Shown: piece after piece, positions 29,299 through 38,949 of the stretch
How the letters are laid out: every line of letters starts with the position of its first letter
Position numbering within the stretch: the first letter of the stretch is position 1
Source of the DNA: a gamma proteobacterium HIMB55
GTDB lineage: Bacteria > Pseudomonadota > Gammaproteobacteria > Pseudomonadales > Halieaceae
DNA: 64,000 bases
Assembly: GCA_000227505.4 (NCBI GenBank)
Contig: AGIF02000001.1
Location: 1,880,035 to 1,944,034 of the forward strand
Direction of reading: 5' to 3'
The notes under the pieces: generated by a model
What the model was told of the DNA's origin: nothing
What the model saw: the letters and a program-made list of their open reading frames with translations, nothing else
The model's database searches: none
Position numbers and translations under genes: made by a program

Positions 29299-30300
29299 TT
29301 ACCAATCCTCACTCGCAACACACCCCAAAAGCGACTCTGCTTCAGTCACGCCGTCAATAATTGCCATCTCGACCACTTTTGCTGCCGCAACACCGATCGA
29401 ATTTAGGATAGCGCCCGAATGTGAGGCCGTTTTGACATTCTCGTCATGCGTTGCGGTCGATACGGCAAAGAGAGTGTCTCCGTCAAATTGCGTGTGAACG
29501 GGTCGTATTGCTCGGGCAAAGCCATCATGGGCCATTTCAGCAACTTTCTTCAAATCGGCTTTTGAGAGTGGCGCATCGGTCACGACAATACCGATCGTGG
29601 TGTTGGATCCAATCGGCCCCTCCTCATCGGACAAGCCCATGGCGATATCGACAGAGGAGCGGTACGCGCCCTTCTCCGATCCACGAACACCTGCAATAAC
29701 AGCGCCCGTCGCGCTATCAACGATCTCACCGACCGCATTAACAGCAACGAGTGCAGCGACCTTCACGCCATTGGGTAGTGTTAGTGACGCACTACCCAGT
29801 CCGCCCTTGGTCGCGAACGCAGGCCCAGCCAGCTTGCCAACCGTTGCACCCGTACCCGCACCGATATTTCCCGATTGAACGGGATCCGATGACGCCTCGC
29901 TTGCTGCACGCATTCCCCACTCCGCCGAGGGGCGAACGCTTGAAGAACCGAGGGTCAAATCGAAAAGGACTGCCGCAGGTACTATCGGCACAACAACGTC
30001 AGGTAGAACTCCGAGACCTTGGCCCTCCTCTTCCAGAACAGCCATTACACCGGATGCGGCATCGAGCCCGAAAGCGCTACCTCCCGTGAGAACAATCCCA
30101 TGCACCCTGTCGACTAAATTTCCCGGGTCTAACAGATCCGTTTCTCGCGTACCCGGCGCAGCGCCCTGAACCGAGACTGCGGCGCGCGCGCCGTCGCCCG
30201 CAAATCGGACAACTGTCACCCCTGTTGCGTTCTGCTCGTCAGTGACGTGTCCCACGGTCACGCCGCTGATCGCGGTAATCGTTTTATTTTTGTTCGACAT
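29299..30300 (-). CDS. P1-family N-terminal-nucleophile peptidase (DmpA/L-aminopeptidase-like)
   Basis: Self-cleaving hydrolase of peptidase family S58/P1 (DmpA, BapA; L-aminopeptidase or beta-peptidyl aminopeptidase). The start is ATG 30300 (MSNKNKTITAISGVTVGHV) behind AAGGATCTC; 333 aa. Family motifs: TGVTVVRF, GTRETDLLDPGNLVDRVHGIVLTGGSAFGLDAA, NIGAGTGATVGKL and GSNTTIGIVVTDAPL. The last contains the expected autoproteolysis site before the nucleophilic Thr/Ser. Physiological substrate is unknown. It stands alone, 420 bp from the divergent demethylase gene. Confidence 0.88.
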   Translation of the reverse strand: MSNKNKTITAISGVTVGHVTDEQNATGVTVVRFAGDGARAAVSVQGAAPGTRETDLLDPGNLVDRVHGIVLTGGSAFGLDAASGVMAVLEEEGQGLGVLPDVVVPIVPAAVLFDLTLGSSSVRPSAEWGMRAASEASSDPVQSGNIGAGTGATVGKLAGPAFATKGGLGSASLTLPNGVKVAALVAVNAVGEIVDSATGAVIAGVRGSEKGAYRSSVDIAMGLSDEEGPIGSNTTIGIVVTDAPLSKADLKKVAEMAHDGFARAIRPVHTQFDGDTLFAVSTATHDENVKTASHSGAILNSIGVAAAKVVEMAIIDGVTEAESLLGCVASEDW

Positions 30301-30719
30301 GAGATCCTTCACAGCTCACCGCAAATTTTGCCCAATGCATCACTCGTGCGTTCCCAACCGACATCTGGCCCTTACAGGTTTACGCCGATTCGTTGGATCC
30401 AGCAAGCGACAACTTTGCTACACCGCGGAGGCACTCTTCTCACTAGAAAGGAAGCCCCCCCAGCGATGGTGTATCAGGGACCCAAAATTGAGCGTCTCAC
30501 CGTCGCGAGCGACATGTCTCTGAAGCATGAACGTCGGTAAATTTACTGGCAGGACTGACAAAAAAAGCGTCTCACAAATCGGCCGCTACCACGTCGGGGG
30601 TAGTCGCAAGCATCGCCTTAAAAAGTACCGGTAAATCGCGTTGAATTCTATTTCGTTTCGCCTCTCCTCCGAATACACTCGCCACCTTCAGAACAATAAG
30701 CTTGCCAGAGGAGACGTTC
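30301..30719. other. intergenic region between divergent genes
   Basis: The 419 bp contain no credible ORF. They must carry divergent promoters for the peptidase and the DMGDH-like gene. A 12-bp palindrome GTCGC-GA-GCGAC lies at 30502-30513. I did not recognise a riboswitch or a good sigma-70 promoter. Confidence 0.4.
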
Positions 30720-33290
30720 ATGGCAGACCTACCAAAACACGCGCGAGTTGTTGTCATCGGACAGGGCGGTATTGTCGGTGCATCCGTCGTTCATCACCTC
30801 ATCGAAGAAGGCTGGGACGACATCGTAGGGCTCGAGAAATCAGCGATTCCAACGGACATCGGATCGACCTCGCACGCTTCTGATTTCTGCTACATGACCT
30901 CGCACGACAAGCTTACTGTTTGGACGAGTCAGTACAGCCGTGAGTTCTACAAAAAGCGTGGGAACTACATTGAAATTGGCGGCCTGGAAGTCGCTCGGAA
31001 AGACGACGATGACCGCATGCTCGAGCTCATCCGTAAGGTGGGCTCTGGTAAGGCATTTGGCACCAAGGCTTACATGATCTCCGCGGCTGAAGCGAAAGAA
31101 AAATTCCCGCTTCTTGAGGAAGATCAGATCCAGGGTGCTATGTGGGATCCAGAGGCAGGCCTTGTCACACCTCGATCGCAAAAAGTAGCCGGCGATCTCG
31201 TTGACGAAGCCGTCGCAAGTGGCAAGCTCACGACATTCGCCTACACCCCAGCCACCAAAGTTTTGGTTGAAGACGGTGTCGCGGTGGGCGTCGAAACACC
31301 TAAGGGCACGATCATGGCAGACCACATCGTGCTCTGTGCCGGCATTTGGGGTTCCTTGATTTCCGAAACAGCCAACGTGAAGTTACCGCTAATGCCGCTA
31401 GAGCACCCATTGTTGTTCTTTGGACCTTGGGACCACCTCGAGGGCACAGGCAAAGATATTGTCTATCCTCTACTGCGCGATCAGGGCAACTCCGCTTATG
31501 TGCGCGATACGGGGGACCCAACGACACCCGAGGGCGGCCTGCTCGAATGGGGTTACTACGAGCCTTCCGAACCACGACTCGTAGAGGCGCGTGATATTGC
31601 TGAGCCAGGCGAGGCCCGTCTATCACCCTCCATGCGCGATATGACACTTGATCAGGTGATGGACGCGTTTGAGCGTGCTATCGAATTAACCCCAATCTTG
31701 GGCGAGCTTGGCTGGGAGGAGCGTCGATCGTTCAACGGTCTACTGTCAGTGACTGTGGACAGCGGCTCTATTATCGGTGAGTCCGTTGAAGCCAGGAATC
31801 TGTGGCTTTGCGAGGCAGTTTGGGTCAAAGACGGCCCGGGCGCTGGCAAGCTGTTAGCGGAATGGATGACGCACGGACGAACAAGCATGGATCCGCACAG
31901 CATCGATCCTGCGCGTCACTATCCAATCCAAAAGACCGACGAGTACATTAGAGGTCACTGCTACGAATCATCGCAGAAGGTTTACACACCTGCGGTACAC
32001 CCGCGTGAGCCATTCGCGACGTCTCGCGGCATGCGTGTTAGCCCATTCTACGAACGTGAAGTTGCACTGGGCGGTTACTTCATGGAAGTCGCCGGCTGGG
32101 AGCGAGCGCACGGATACGCAGCGAATGAGGCAACGTTGCTCGCGAAGTATCGCGATCAGGTACCAGTGAGAGAAGCTGAGTGGGACAACCGTCACTTCTG
32201 GGAAGTCTCCAACGCGGAACAGCTCGCCATGAGCGACGGCGTTGGCATGATCAACCTCTCACACTTCGCCATCTTCGATGTGGAAGGTTCTGACGCTGAA
32301 GCGCTCATGGAATACCTCTCTGTGGCAAAGGTTGGCGGGGACACTGCAACTGGAAAGGGTGTCTACACGCACTTCCTCGATCAAGCAGGTGGTATTCGAT
32401 CCGATTTGACCATCATCCGGCTCGCGGAGGACTGTTTCCGCGTAGTCTGCGGTGGTGACACGGGCAATCGCGACTATGTCTGGATGCGTGACATGAGTGA
32501 GCGCAAGGGCTTCCCCAATGTCACCTTCCACGATCGTAGTGAAGAGCTGTCTACTTTGGGTCTGTGGGGTCCTGAGGCGCGGGTCACTCTGGCCAAGCTG
32601 ATGGATGACCCTGAAAGCATCTCCAACGAGTCTTTCCCCTTCGCGACAACCAAGGAAATCACAGTCTGCGGCGTCAAGGTGTGGGCCTTCCGAATCAGCT
32701 ATGTGGGTGAGCAGGGCTGGGAGCTTTACTTCCCGTTCTCTGACGGCCTAGCCATTTGGGATGCGTTGTTCGAACTGGGTGTGACACCTGTCGGCATTGA
32801 GACCTATGCTAACAGCCGACGTCTTGAGAAGAGCTTACGTTTGCAAAACGCTGACCTCGAAACCGACTACAACTTGTACGAGGCTGCACTCGCACGACCC
32901 AAGGTCAAGGCCGCAGACTTCCATGGTAAAGAGGCTTACGTGCAACAGCGCGAGCTCGACGAGCAAGCAGCCTATCTCTGCACTTTTGTCCTCAAGGACA
33001 CGACGGATAGCAACGGTGTTGTGCGCTACCCCATCGGTAACTGGCCAATCCTCGACCGAGAGTCGAAAGAAGTCCTCATCGATTCGCACGGCCGGCGTTC
33101 ATACACTACAAGCATGTCCTTTGGACCTAGTCTTGGGTTAAACATCGCCATGGGTTACCTACCTGCCGACAAGGCGAAGGAGGGCAATATTGTACTTATC
33201 GAGTACTTCGGCGAGCACTACGAAGCCGAGGTGATGAAGGTAGGCTACGGTGCACTCCTGGATCCAACCAACGAACGTCCGAAGAGCTGA
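30720..33290 (+). CDS. DMGDH-like FAD-dependent N-demethylase fused to GcvT/aminomethyltransferase domain
   Basis: An 856-aa protein related to dimethylglycine and sarcosine dehydrogenases. The start is ATG 30720, 6 nt after GAGGAG; the upstream TTG is rejected. The N-terminal DAO half has the FAD-binding GQGGIVGAS (G14, G16) and GSTSHASDF, where H52 corresponds to the histidine that binds FAD covalently in DMGDH. The C-terminal half is a GcvT/YgfZ-type folate-binding domain (about residues 420-850) with SYVGEQGWELYFP, YANSRRLEKSLR and GKEAYV. Such fusions oxidise an N-methyl group and pass it to THF as methylene-THF. The exact amine is unknown. A tail-to-tail arrangement with the hpbD-like operon links it to betaine demethylation. 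Confidence 0.85.
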   Translation: MADLPKHARVVVIGQGGIVGASVVHHLIEEGWDDIVGLEKSAIPTDIGSTSHASDFCYMTSHDKLTVWTSQYSREFYKKRGNYIEIGGLEVARKDDDDRMLELIRKVGSGKAFGTKAYMISAAEAKEKFPLLEEDQIQGAMWDPEAGLVTPRSQKVAGDLVDEAVASGKLTTFAYTPATKVLVEDGVAVGVETPKGTIMADHIVLCAGIWGSLISETANVKLPLMPLEHPLLFFGPWDHLEGTGKDIVYPLLRDQGNSAYVRDTGDPTTPEGGLLEWGYYEPSEPRLVEARDIAEPGEARLSPSMRDMTLDQVMDAFERAIELTPILGELGWEERRSFNGLLSVTVDSGSIIGESVEARNLWLCEAVWVKDGPGAGKLLAEWMTHGRTSMDPHSIDPARHYPIQKTDEYIRGHCYESSQKVYTPAVHPREPFATSRGMRVSPFYEREVALGGYFMEVAGWERAHGYAANEATLLAKYRDQVPVREAEWDNRHFWEVSNAEQLAMSDGVGMINLSHFAIFDVEGSDAEALMEYLSVAKVGGDTATGKGVYTHFLDQAGGIRSDLTIIRLAEDCFRVVCGGDTGNRDYVWMRDMSERKGFPNVTFHDRSEELSTLGLWGPEARVTLAKLMDDPESISNESFPFATTKEITVCGVKVWAFRISYVGEQGWELYFPFSDGLAIWDALFELGVTPVGIETYANSRRLEKSLRLQNADLETDYNLYEAALARPKVKAADFHGKEAYVQQRELDEQAAYLCTFVLKDTTDSNGVVRYPIGNWPILDRESKEVLIDSHGRRSYTTSMSFGPSLGLNIAMGYLPADKAKEGNIVLIEYFGEHYEAEVMKVGYGALLDPTNERPKS

Positions 33291-33318
33291 CACTGACTTC
33301 GTAGACACACAACAAAAA

Positions 33319-33340
33319 GGGGCCTGAGGCCCCTTTTTTT
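33319..33340. terminator. bidirectional terminator between DMGDH-like gene and hpbD-like operon
   Basis: Stem GGGGCC/GGCCCC with loop TGA, AAAAA before and TTTTTTT after. It serves the plus-strand demethylase and, less perfectly, the minus-strand operon that ends at 33431. Confidence 0.88.
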
Positions 33341-33430
33341 CCGTTATCGTTTTTTTATCGCTTCTTTATCTCGATTTCCGCTTCTATTCCGCTCTCCAGC
33401 GCGATGACTTTTGTAGCCACGCGAGCCAAA

Positions 33431-34534
33431 TCAGAAGGAAGCAACCTCATTAGAGAACATGCCCTCGTCCGGAACGATACCAAGGCCAGGCCCTGCAGGT
33501 ACATTAATGTGTCCTCCGCGAATCACAATGCCATTTCTAGAATCGTAATGGCCTTCAATATAGGGCTGTGCCAACCAAACACCCTGCAGGCGATTGGGTG
33601 CCACCGTCGCGCCAAGATGAACACAGGCTGCGGCGATAATATCCCCACCCCATGAGTCATCAGAGGTATGAGGCAAATTTCGCGCCTCACAGATATCCCT
33701 GAAAACAGACATTGGCTGTAAGCCGCCAATCCGGGTCACCTTCATGCTGAAGCCGTCAGCGACACCTGAGCCTGCGGCACGCAACACCGTTGCCATATCA
33801 ACAGCCGACTCATCGACGAACACTGGGTGATTGAGCATTGGCTTTACGCTGATTATCTCCTCGAGAGTGTCGCAGGGCTGCTCCAATACAAAGGGAATAT
33901 CGGAACACGCCCGACTCAAGGTAATCGCATCAGCGGTTGTTAGCCCTCGGTTACCATCGACTGCGAGTCGCATGCGGCCACCAACGGTTTCCCAAACTTT
34001 TCGGACAACAGCAATATCCTCAGCAACAGGTCTGCCACCGATCTTTATCTGCATTCGCGGGTAACCCTCTGCGACCTTCTCCGCGGCAATTTTTGCAATA
34101 TCCTCAGGCGTCCCAACCCCACTTGCATAATACGAAGGGACGCGATCGACAGCAGCACCGCCAAGGAGCGAAGCAACAGACCTTCCCGTCTTCTTACCCA
34201 GCGCATCAAACGCAGCGATATCGACCGCCGCTTTCGCATAACGATGACCATTGAGGAGCGAGTTCATGTGACGATGAAGCATCAGAGGCTCATCAAGCCT
34301 CACTCCTATCAGAGCGGGTGCCATCTCAATCAGCGCCGCTCTGGCGCCTGCGGCGTGACTCGGCGCGTAGGTAGGTCCAACCGGACAGGTCTCTCCCCAT
34401 CCGACAGTGCCACACTCGCTCTCCAACCTTACCAGCGTTGTATCGAGTTCATAGACGGAGGCATTTGCCATCCGATAAGGCCCATTCTTTACCGGCAGAT
34501 CATGCTGATAGATGCTGATTTTCTTGAGCTTCAT
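33431..34534 (-). CDS. hpbD: 4-hydroxyproline-betaine 2-epimerase-like enolase-superfamily enzyme
   Basis: Member of the mandelate racemase/MLE group, 367 aa. The N-terminal capping domain reads [10 protein letters not shown] and [16 protein letters not shown], which I recognise as characteristic of HpbD, the hydroxyproline-betaine/proline-betaine epimerase of Pelagibaca bermudensis. Catalytic residues fall at expected places: acid/base lysines K164 (QIKIGGRP) and K265 (MKVTRIGG), and metal ligands D193, E218 and D241. The active-site DDSWGGD loop is near residue 292. It would epimerise the alpha-carbon of a proline-type betaine. Last gene of the 12-gene minus-strand cluster, 7 bp after an SDR gene. 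Related cis-3-hydroxyproline dehydratases are the main alternative. Confidence 0.75.
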   Translation of the reverse strand: MKLKKISIYQHDLPVKNGPYRMANASVYELDTTLVRLESECGTVGWGETCPVGPTYAPSHAAGARAALIEMAPALIGVRLDEPLMLHRHMNSLLNGHRYAKAAVDIAAFDALGKKTGRSVASLLGGAAVDRVPSYYASGVGTPEDIAKIAAEKVAEGYPRMQIKIGGRPVAEDIAVVRKVWETVGGRMRLAVDGNRGLTTADAITLSRACSDIPFVLEQPCDTLEEIISVKPMLNHPVFVDESAVDMATVLRAAGSGVADGFSMKVTRIGGLQPMSVFRDICEARNLPHTSDDSWGGDIIAAACVHLGATVAPNRLQGVWLAQPYIEGHYDSRNGIVIRGGHINVPAGPGLGIVPDEGMFSNEVASF

Positions 34535-34541
34535 AAGCGTC

Positions 34542-35294
34542 CTATTGCGCGACGTATCCGCCGTCTACAGAGAGCACGGTGCCTGTGATGTGACGTTGGG
34601 TAGATAAAAAGACGATCGCTGCAGCAACCTCTTCAGGCTCAGCAACACGTCCCATGGGAATGCTGGCCTCATTACGCGATACAACGGATGTTTCCATTGA
34701 GGGATCATCGTGTTCGGAGAAAAGCATCGGAGAATTGATCGCACCGGGTGCTACCGCATTCACGGTGATGTCTCTCGACGCCAATTCGAGTGCCATCGTG
34801 CGAGTCAATTGATCAACAGCACCTTTACTCGCGCAGTAAGCCGCTAAGCCCGCGGCGCCAACCTGACCACAGGTTGAAGAGACGTTCACCATCGAGCTAC
34901 CCGAGGGTGCTACTTTCGCCACAGCGCGGCTCAGATAAAAAACACCATCCACATTCGTTGCCATAACGCGGCGCCACTCTTCATCAGTGGTCGACTCGGC
35001 AGCTCTTCTGGCGATGACACCCGCGGAATTCACTAAGTCGATGGGTCGGCTACCAAACTGTTCTACCACCATGGATAAAACGTTCTCAGAAAACGTCGAG
35101 TCAGTGATGTCACCCGCACAAATCAGCGCTTCGGCACCTTGCTGCAACGGCAGACCTGCAGCCGTGATCGCCAGCTTCTCTCTATTGCGCCCAATCAGCA
35201 CACAATCCGCCCCGCGCGCTGCTAATGCCTTCGCACAGGCGGCGCCAACACCGCTTCCCGCGCCGCTAATAATCGCTATCCGCCGTTGACTCAT
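34542..35294 (-). CDS. short-chain dehydrogenase/reductase
   Basis: Classical SDR of 250 aa with the cofactor loop [12 protein letters not shown] (TGxxxGxG type), NSAG motif (NNAG variant), catalytic Ser in [14 protein letters not shown] (YxxxK) and a C-terminal [11 protein letters not shown]. The lack of an acidic residue directly after beta-2 and the presence of GRNREKL suggest NADP(H) preference. It lies 38 bp after another SDR and 7 bp before the hpbD-like gene. The substrate is unknown; a hydroxy acid formed during betaine breakdown is an inference from context only. Confidence 0.85.
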   Translation of the reverse strand: MSQRRIAIISGAGSGVGAACAKALAARGADCVLIGRNREKLAITAAGLPLQQGAEALICAGDITDSTFSENVLSMVVEQFGSRPIDLVNSAGVIARRAAESTTDEEWRRVMATNVDGVFYLSRAVAKVAPSGSSMVNVSSTCGQVGAAGLAAYCASKGAVDQLTRTMALELASRDITVNAVAPGAINSPMLFSEHDDPSMETSVVSRNEASIPMGRVAEPEEVAAAIVFLSTQRHITGTVLSVDGGYVAQ

Positions 35295-35332
35295 TGTCGC
35301 GCCTCCATGGAATCTCTCCCGTAACGCCCTTT

Positions 35333-36082
35333 CTAGAGGTTAGGGAGCGGCAGCTTAGCCAGTCGCCCACCGTCTACAACGAACTCCTGCCCGCTGACAA
35401 AACCGGATTCACTGCTCGCTAGCCAAAATACGGTATTGGCCACATCTTCAGGAAGACCTAAGCGGCCCACCGGATGAAGGGCTTCGATGGCCTCGTCAAC
35501 CGCCTCACGATCAGGATAGGCTGCCAGCAGCTGCTCGTTAAACGGTGTGTTAATCCAACCGGGTGCAACACTATTGCAACGAATGCCCAAGGGACCATAT
35601 TCGAGCGCGGTATTGTGAGTAAAGGCAGCAACGGCCGCCTTTGATGCCGCATAAACGCTGTGTAGCGGATTTGCACCCAATCCTTCAATCGAACTGATGT
35701 TTACGATTGCCGGCGCAGTTGCGGCTGGGTTGGTCATGAGTTGTAGTGCGTGCTTGGTTGTCAGGAATGTGCTCTTCACGTTGACCGCCATCACACGATC
35801 CCAATCTTGCTCAGCGAGCTCATGGATCGGTGTCTCAACGCAAATTCCTGCGTTGTTCACGAGAACATCCAAGTGTCCGTGCTGTTGTTCAACCTGCGCC
35901 ATTAAAGCTGAGACACTTGCCTCATCAGCAACATTGGTTTTGATAAAGGCAACGTTCGAATTTTTGGGCGCATTCAAATCCGCGCAGATTACGGTATCAC
36001 CTGCGTTTAGGAAACGCTCCGCAATCGCCGCACCGATGTTTTGCGCAGCACCCGTGACGACGACAATCCGTGAGGCACTCAT
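35333..36082 (-). CDS. short-chain dehydrogenase/reductase
   Basis: A 249-aa classical SDR: TGAAQNIGAAIAERF, ADLNAP (Asp after beta-2, favouring NAD), NNAG at about 90, INISS-type serine motif (VNISSIEGLG), YAASKAAV catalytic dyad and FVSGQEFVVDGG at the end. Its start overlaps the FAH-family gene by 4 nt. SDR plus FAH hydrolase is a common pair in acid-sugar and hydroxy-acid breakdown, where the SDR oxidises a hydroxyl beta to a keto group before C-C cleavage; whether that applies here is not known. Confidence 0.85.
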   Translation of the reverse strand: MSASRIVVVTGAAQNIGAAIAERFLNAGDTVICADLNAPKNSNVAFIKTNVADEASVSALMAQVEQQHGHLDVLVNNAGICVETPIHELAEQDWDRVMAVNVKSTFLTTKHALQLMTNPAATAPAIVNISSIEGLGANPLHSVYAASKAAVAAFTHNTALEYGPLGIRCNSVAPGWINTPFNEQLLAAYPDREAVDEAIEALHPVGRLGLPEDVANTVFWLASSESGFVSGQEFVVDGGRLAKLPLPNL

Positions 36083-36954
36083 ACGAAGGGAACAGGCGCT
36101 GAGTAATTGTTTTGTGGACTCGTGACCACACTACGCTGACTGCCGAGTCTATCGATGACAACCTCGACCACATCGCCCGGCTTCAGGTATTGCTGCGGAG
36201 ACATACCGTATCCAACCCCCGGAGGTGTTCCGGTCATTAATACATCACCCGGCTGCCAACTCACGTAGTTGGATAAAATCGATACCAGTTCAGCAATGCT
36301 GTACATCATGTCGGAGGTGTTACTGGACTGCATCGTCTTGCCGTTGACCTGGCAACTTATATCCAGCTGATTCGGATCCCCTACTTCATCCTTGGTGACA
36401 AGCCACGGCCCAAGCGGCTTCAACGTGTCAGCGCTCTTACCTTTGGTCCACTGGGAGCCACGCTCAAGCTGGAATACACGCTCAGACACATCATTACTCG
36501 TGCAAAAACCTGCGACATAATTCATCGCGTCGGCAACGGGAATATTCTTGCCCGCTTGACAAAAGACGACTGCCAATTCGGCTTCCCAATCGAGCTGTGT
36601 ACCGCCTTCAGGTATCACTATAGGGTCGGCAGGTCCCGTAATGGCACTCGCCGCGGTCAACATAAACATCGGCTCGGCGGGCGGCTCCATACCCGCTTCC
36701 GCCGCATGCTTGCCATAGGTCAGGGCGCAGCCGACAATTTTTCCGGGACGGAAGACAGGTGCGCCTAATCGAATATCTGCATCAAGCGCAGGAAGCGTGC
36801 TCAGATCAAGCGATCGGACTTGCTCGATTACCGAGGGCACTAGGCTGCGGTAGTCCCAATCAGGGATTAATACGCTGAGATCACGAATAACACCCGCGTC
36901 ATCGATAACGCCCGGTTTCTCACTCCCCAACTCGCCGGCTCTTACCAATTTCAT
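36079..36954 (-). CDS. fumarylacetoacetate hydrolase-family protein
   Basis: A 291-aa FAH-fold hydrolase/lyase. The metal site is visible as DWEAELAVVF (E...E) with the following Asp in NDVSERVFQLERG; the lid and active-site segment is QWTKGKSADTLKPLGPWLVT, and MTGTPPGVGYG ends the core. Enzymes of this type cleave or hydrate diketo acids such as 2,4-diketo-3-deoxy sugar acids or acylpyruvates. It overlaps the epimerase-like gene by 4 nt upstream and the SDR by 4 nt downstream, so it is firmly within the operon. Confidence 0.87.
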   Translation of the reverse strand: MKLVRAGELGSEKPGVIDDAGVIRDLSVLIPDWDYRSLVPSVIEQVRSLDLSTLPALDADIRLGAPVFRPGKIVGCALTYGKHAAEAGMEPPAEPMFMLTAASAITGPADPIVIPEGGTQLDWEAELAVVFCQAGKNIPVADAMNYVAGFCTSNDVSERVFQLERGSQWTKGKSADTLKPLGPWLVTKDEVGDPNQLDISCQVNGKTMQSSNTSDMMYSIAELVSILSNYVSWQPGDVLMTGTPPGVGYGMSPQQYLKPGDVVEVVIDRLGSQRSVVTSPQNNYSAPVPFV

Positions 36955-37922
36955 GCGTGCTTCTCCATTATTTGACTAAATAGTGCGTCGAGCGAAATAC
37001 CACGAGAACGCGCCGCCTCAAACGTCGCCATCGTATCCTGAACACCGCGATCAATGGAGCGGTAGGTTTCGATCTGTAGTAGGGCATCTAACGCGCCATC
37101 GTCGTCGTCAGCAGGAAACGGCATAGGCTCACCCGAGACGGTTAACGCCACGCTCGAAGCATGGCCTCTGACGAGATCCAAGACCTGATCGACCGAGGCC
37201 GGTGTGCCATTCATGTCGAAGACGTGGGCACCTTCATAGCTCTTTGCTGCTGCGGCAATAAATCGCTGAGCTGCGTCCTCAACGTGAACAAAAGCCACGT
37301 CACCCGTGAAGGGCGTCTCATAGTCCCGACCTGCTGACGCGGCGAGCATGGCTATCGTCGGTGCCGCGCTCATCCCTTGGTCGCGACCAGGCCCGTAGAT
37401 AATGCCCGGGCGAATGCCCACACTGGGAACGCTCCAGTCCTGCCAATAAACCGCTGCCATCTGCTCACCACAGACTTTGTGCGCACCATAAAGGGTGGAT
37501 AGGGCGTCATCAGAGGTCATGGCAGGCGCTGCAATCGAACTCGCATAACTCAACCGAGATATGGATTGCTGCCTTGCCACCTCGAGAATATTGATGCTCC
37601 CCATGACGTTGATCTGGGTGCTACCAACCGGGTCTGCCTTGCAAAAAGGCACCTGCAGGGCAGCAAGATGGATGATCGCCGCCACTGAATACTGTGTGCA
37701 CACAGAATTCAGCCGTTCGAAATCCGTAATATCGCCACACTCCCACGTCACAGCGTCAGCATCTTCCATAATCAGGTCGAGCCGCTGACGGTTTTCAACA
37801 ATGTCAAAAACCACGGGCTTTGCGCCGGCCTCCTGCAAAAGCTTCACTACCCACGCACCGATGCAGCCGGCGGCGCCGGTAACTAAGACTGATTTTCCCG
37901 TCAATAAATGCGCATGACTCAT
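36951..37922 (-). CDS. NAD-dependent epimerase/dehydratase family protein (extended SDR)
   Basis: A 323-aa extended SDR: VTGAAGCIGAWVVKLL (GxxGxxG), an Asp after beta-2 (VVFDIVENRQRLDLI), DITDFERL, HLAALQVPF, catalytic YGAHK (YxxxK) and GIRPGIIYGPGRDQGM. The usual C-terminal substrate part follows. It resembles GDH/GalE-type SDRs without specific assignment. Start and stop both overlap neighbours by 4 nt (PhyH gene before, FAH gene after). Confidence 0.85.
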   Translation of the reverse strand: MSHAHLLTGKSVLVTGAAGCIGAWVVKLLQEAGAKPVVFDIVENRQRLDLIMEDADAVTWECGDITDFERLNSVCTQYSVAAIIHLAALQVPFCKADPVGSTQINVMGSINILEVARQQSISRLSYASSIAAPAMTSDDALSTLYGAHKVCGEQMAAVYWQDWSVPSVGIRPGIIYGPGRDQGMSAAPTIAMLAASAGRDYETPFTGDVAFVHVEDAAQRFIAAAAKSYEGAHVFDMNGTPASVDQVLDLVRGHASSVALTVSGEPMPFPADDDDGALDALLQIETYRSIDRGVQDTMATFEAARSRGISLDALFSQIMEKHA

Positions 37923-38920
37923 TTCGACTGGCTCCGTAACTTTTCGCTGAAGGCGTTCAAACTTGCGACGGCTTCAGCCATTTTCTCGCCCAGCGCCTCA
38001 GGATCATCCGAGAGCCGGACTTCGTTCAATAATGCGTCCAAACGCGCCGATGTTCGCCATAGCTCATGACGCGCTAACTCGGGACGAATTGCAGGGTCTT
38101 CCCAATCAGCCATATTCAGCGTGTTGGTCGAATCGTGTGCGGAGGCGGGTAATACTTCAAAAGAAGGAATCATGGTGATGCGACTTGCACGTTCAAGCAG
38201 ACGGCATGCGCGGTGAAAGATCATCGTCCCCTGCTGCAGAAAGCCATAGCCAGCGTCAGGAAACGGAATCGTCGTTACGCGCTCTGACGGCAGCTGGGCG
38301 TCACGGCCCTCCTCTCCCTCAATACCGAGTAATGCTTGCCCCTCTTGTTTGGTCCCCTGAAAGACTTGGAATTCGCCTCCCTTAAGGACATGCGGGTCGG
38401 TCACCATCATGACGATATCAAAGCCCACCGAATCCACATGCCAGGTATCGACGGCGCGCGTGATGTCCTCGGGTGCGTAGTTAATACCACAGGCAACCGC
38501 AGGCACGGAGTGTCTGCCAAGTCGGGTGCCTGCAATCTCTGAAAGATGGGCGGCGAGTTCAGGGGAGTCACAAAAACCGCGGATGAACGTCGAGCGGTAC
38601 CCGGCACCCCGCGCGTAGCTACCCAAGCGGTTTGCCCCGGTACCCGCACTGGCGTTGCGGTTATCGTAAATTTGCTCGCAGACATGCCGCATTGTCTCAA
38701 CACCCTCATCAGACAAGATACGGAAGGCCGAGCTGTAGGCGAAATCAGAAGCAAAGCCTTCTAAATCACTTTCTTGATAGCCCAATTCACCCAGCTTAAA
38801 TGTCTCTTCAGGTGAACCTAAGGCAAGGTGTTTAGCCGGATCGAAAATAGGTTCATCGACAAGTGGCTTGTAGGGATCGGGACGACCGGCTGGAAAAGGA
38901 AGTGCGTGGTCTTTATTCAT
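37919..38920 (-). CDS. PhyH-like Fe(II)/2-oxoglutarate dioxygenase
   Basis: A 333-aa protein with a double-stranded beta-helix iron site: H161-x-D163 in TWHVDSVGFD, distal H236 in MIFHRACRLL and R247 in ASRITMIPSF as the likely 2-oxoglutarate anchor. This fits phytanoyl-CoA dioxygenase-related hydroxylases, which act on diverse small molecules. In this operon it might hydroxylate or oxidatively demethylate the betaine substrate or a later intermediate; nothing in the sequence decides this. It follows the RACo-like gene by 29 bp. Confidence 0.75.
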   Translation of the reverse strand: MNKDHALPFPAGRPDPYKPLVDEPIFDPAKHLALGSPEETFKLGELGYQESDLEGFASDFAYSSAFRILSDEGVETMRHVCEQIYDNRNASAGTGANRLGSYARGAGYRSTFIRGFCDSPELAAHLSEIAGTRLGRHSVPAVACGINYAPEDITRAVDTWHVDSVGFDIVMMVTDPHVLKGGEFQVFQGTKQEGQALLGIEGEEGRDAQLPSERVTTIPFPDAGYGFLQQGTMIFHRACRLLERASRITMIPSFEVLPASAHDSTNTLNMADWEDPAIRPELARHELWRTSARLDALLNEVRLSDDPEALGEKMAEAVASLNAFSEKLRSQSK

Positions 38921-38949
38921 ACAGCCTAGTCCTCTCTGAGAAGGTTTAG

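Noticed and set aside
30720-33290. DMSP demethylase DmdA
   Set aside because: DmdA is a stand-alone GcvT-type protein of about 370 aa; this one has a full FAD oxidase half and a flavin-binding histidine.
33431-36954. L-fuconate/L-rhamnonate-type sugar acid pathway (enolase-family dehydratase + SDR + FAH)
   Set aside because: The gene mix fits superficially, but the enolase-family member carries HpbD-like motifs and the cluster is contiguous with corrinoid methyltransferase genes. Kept as the alternative hypothesis.
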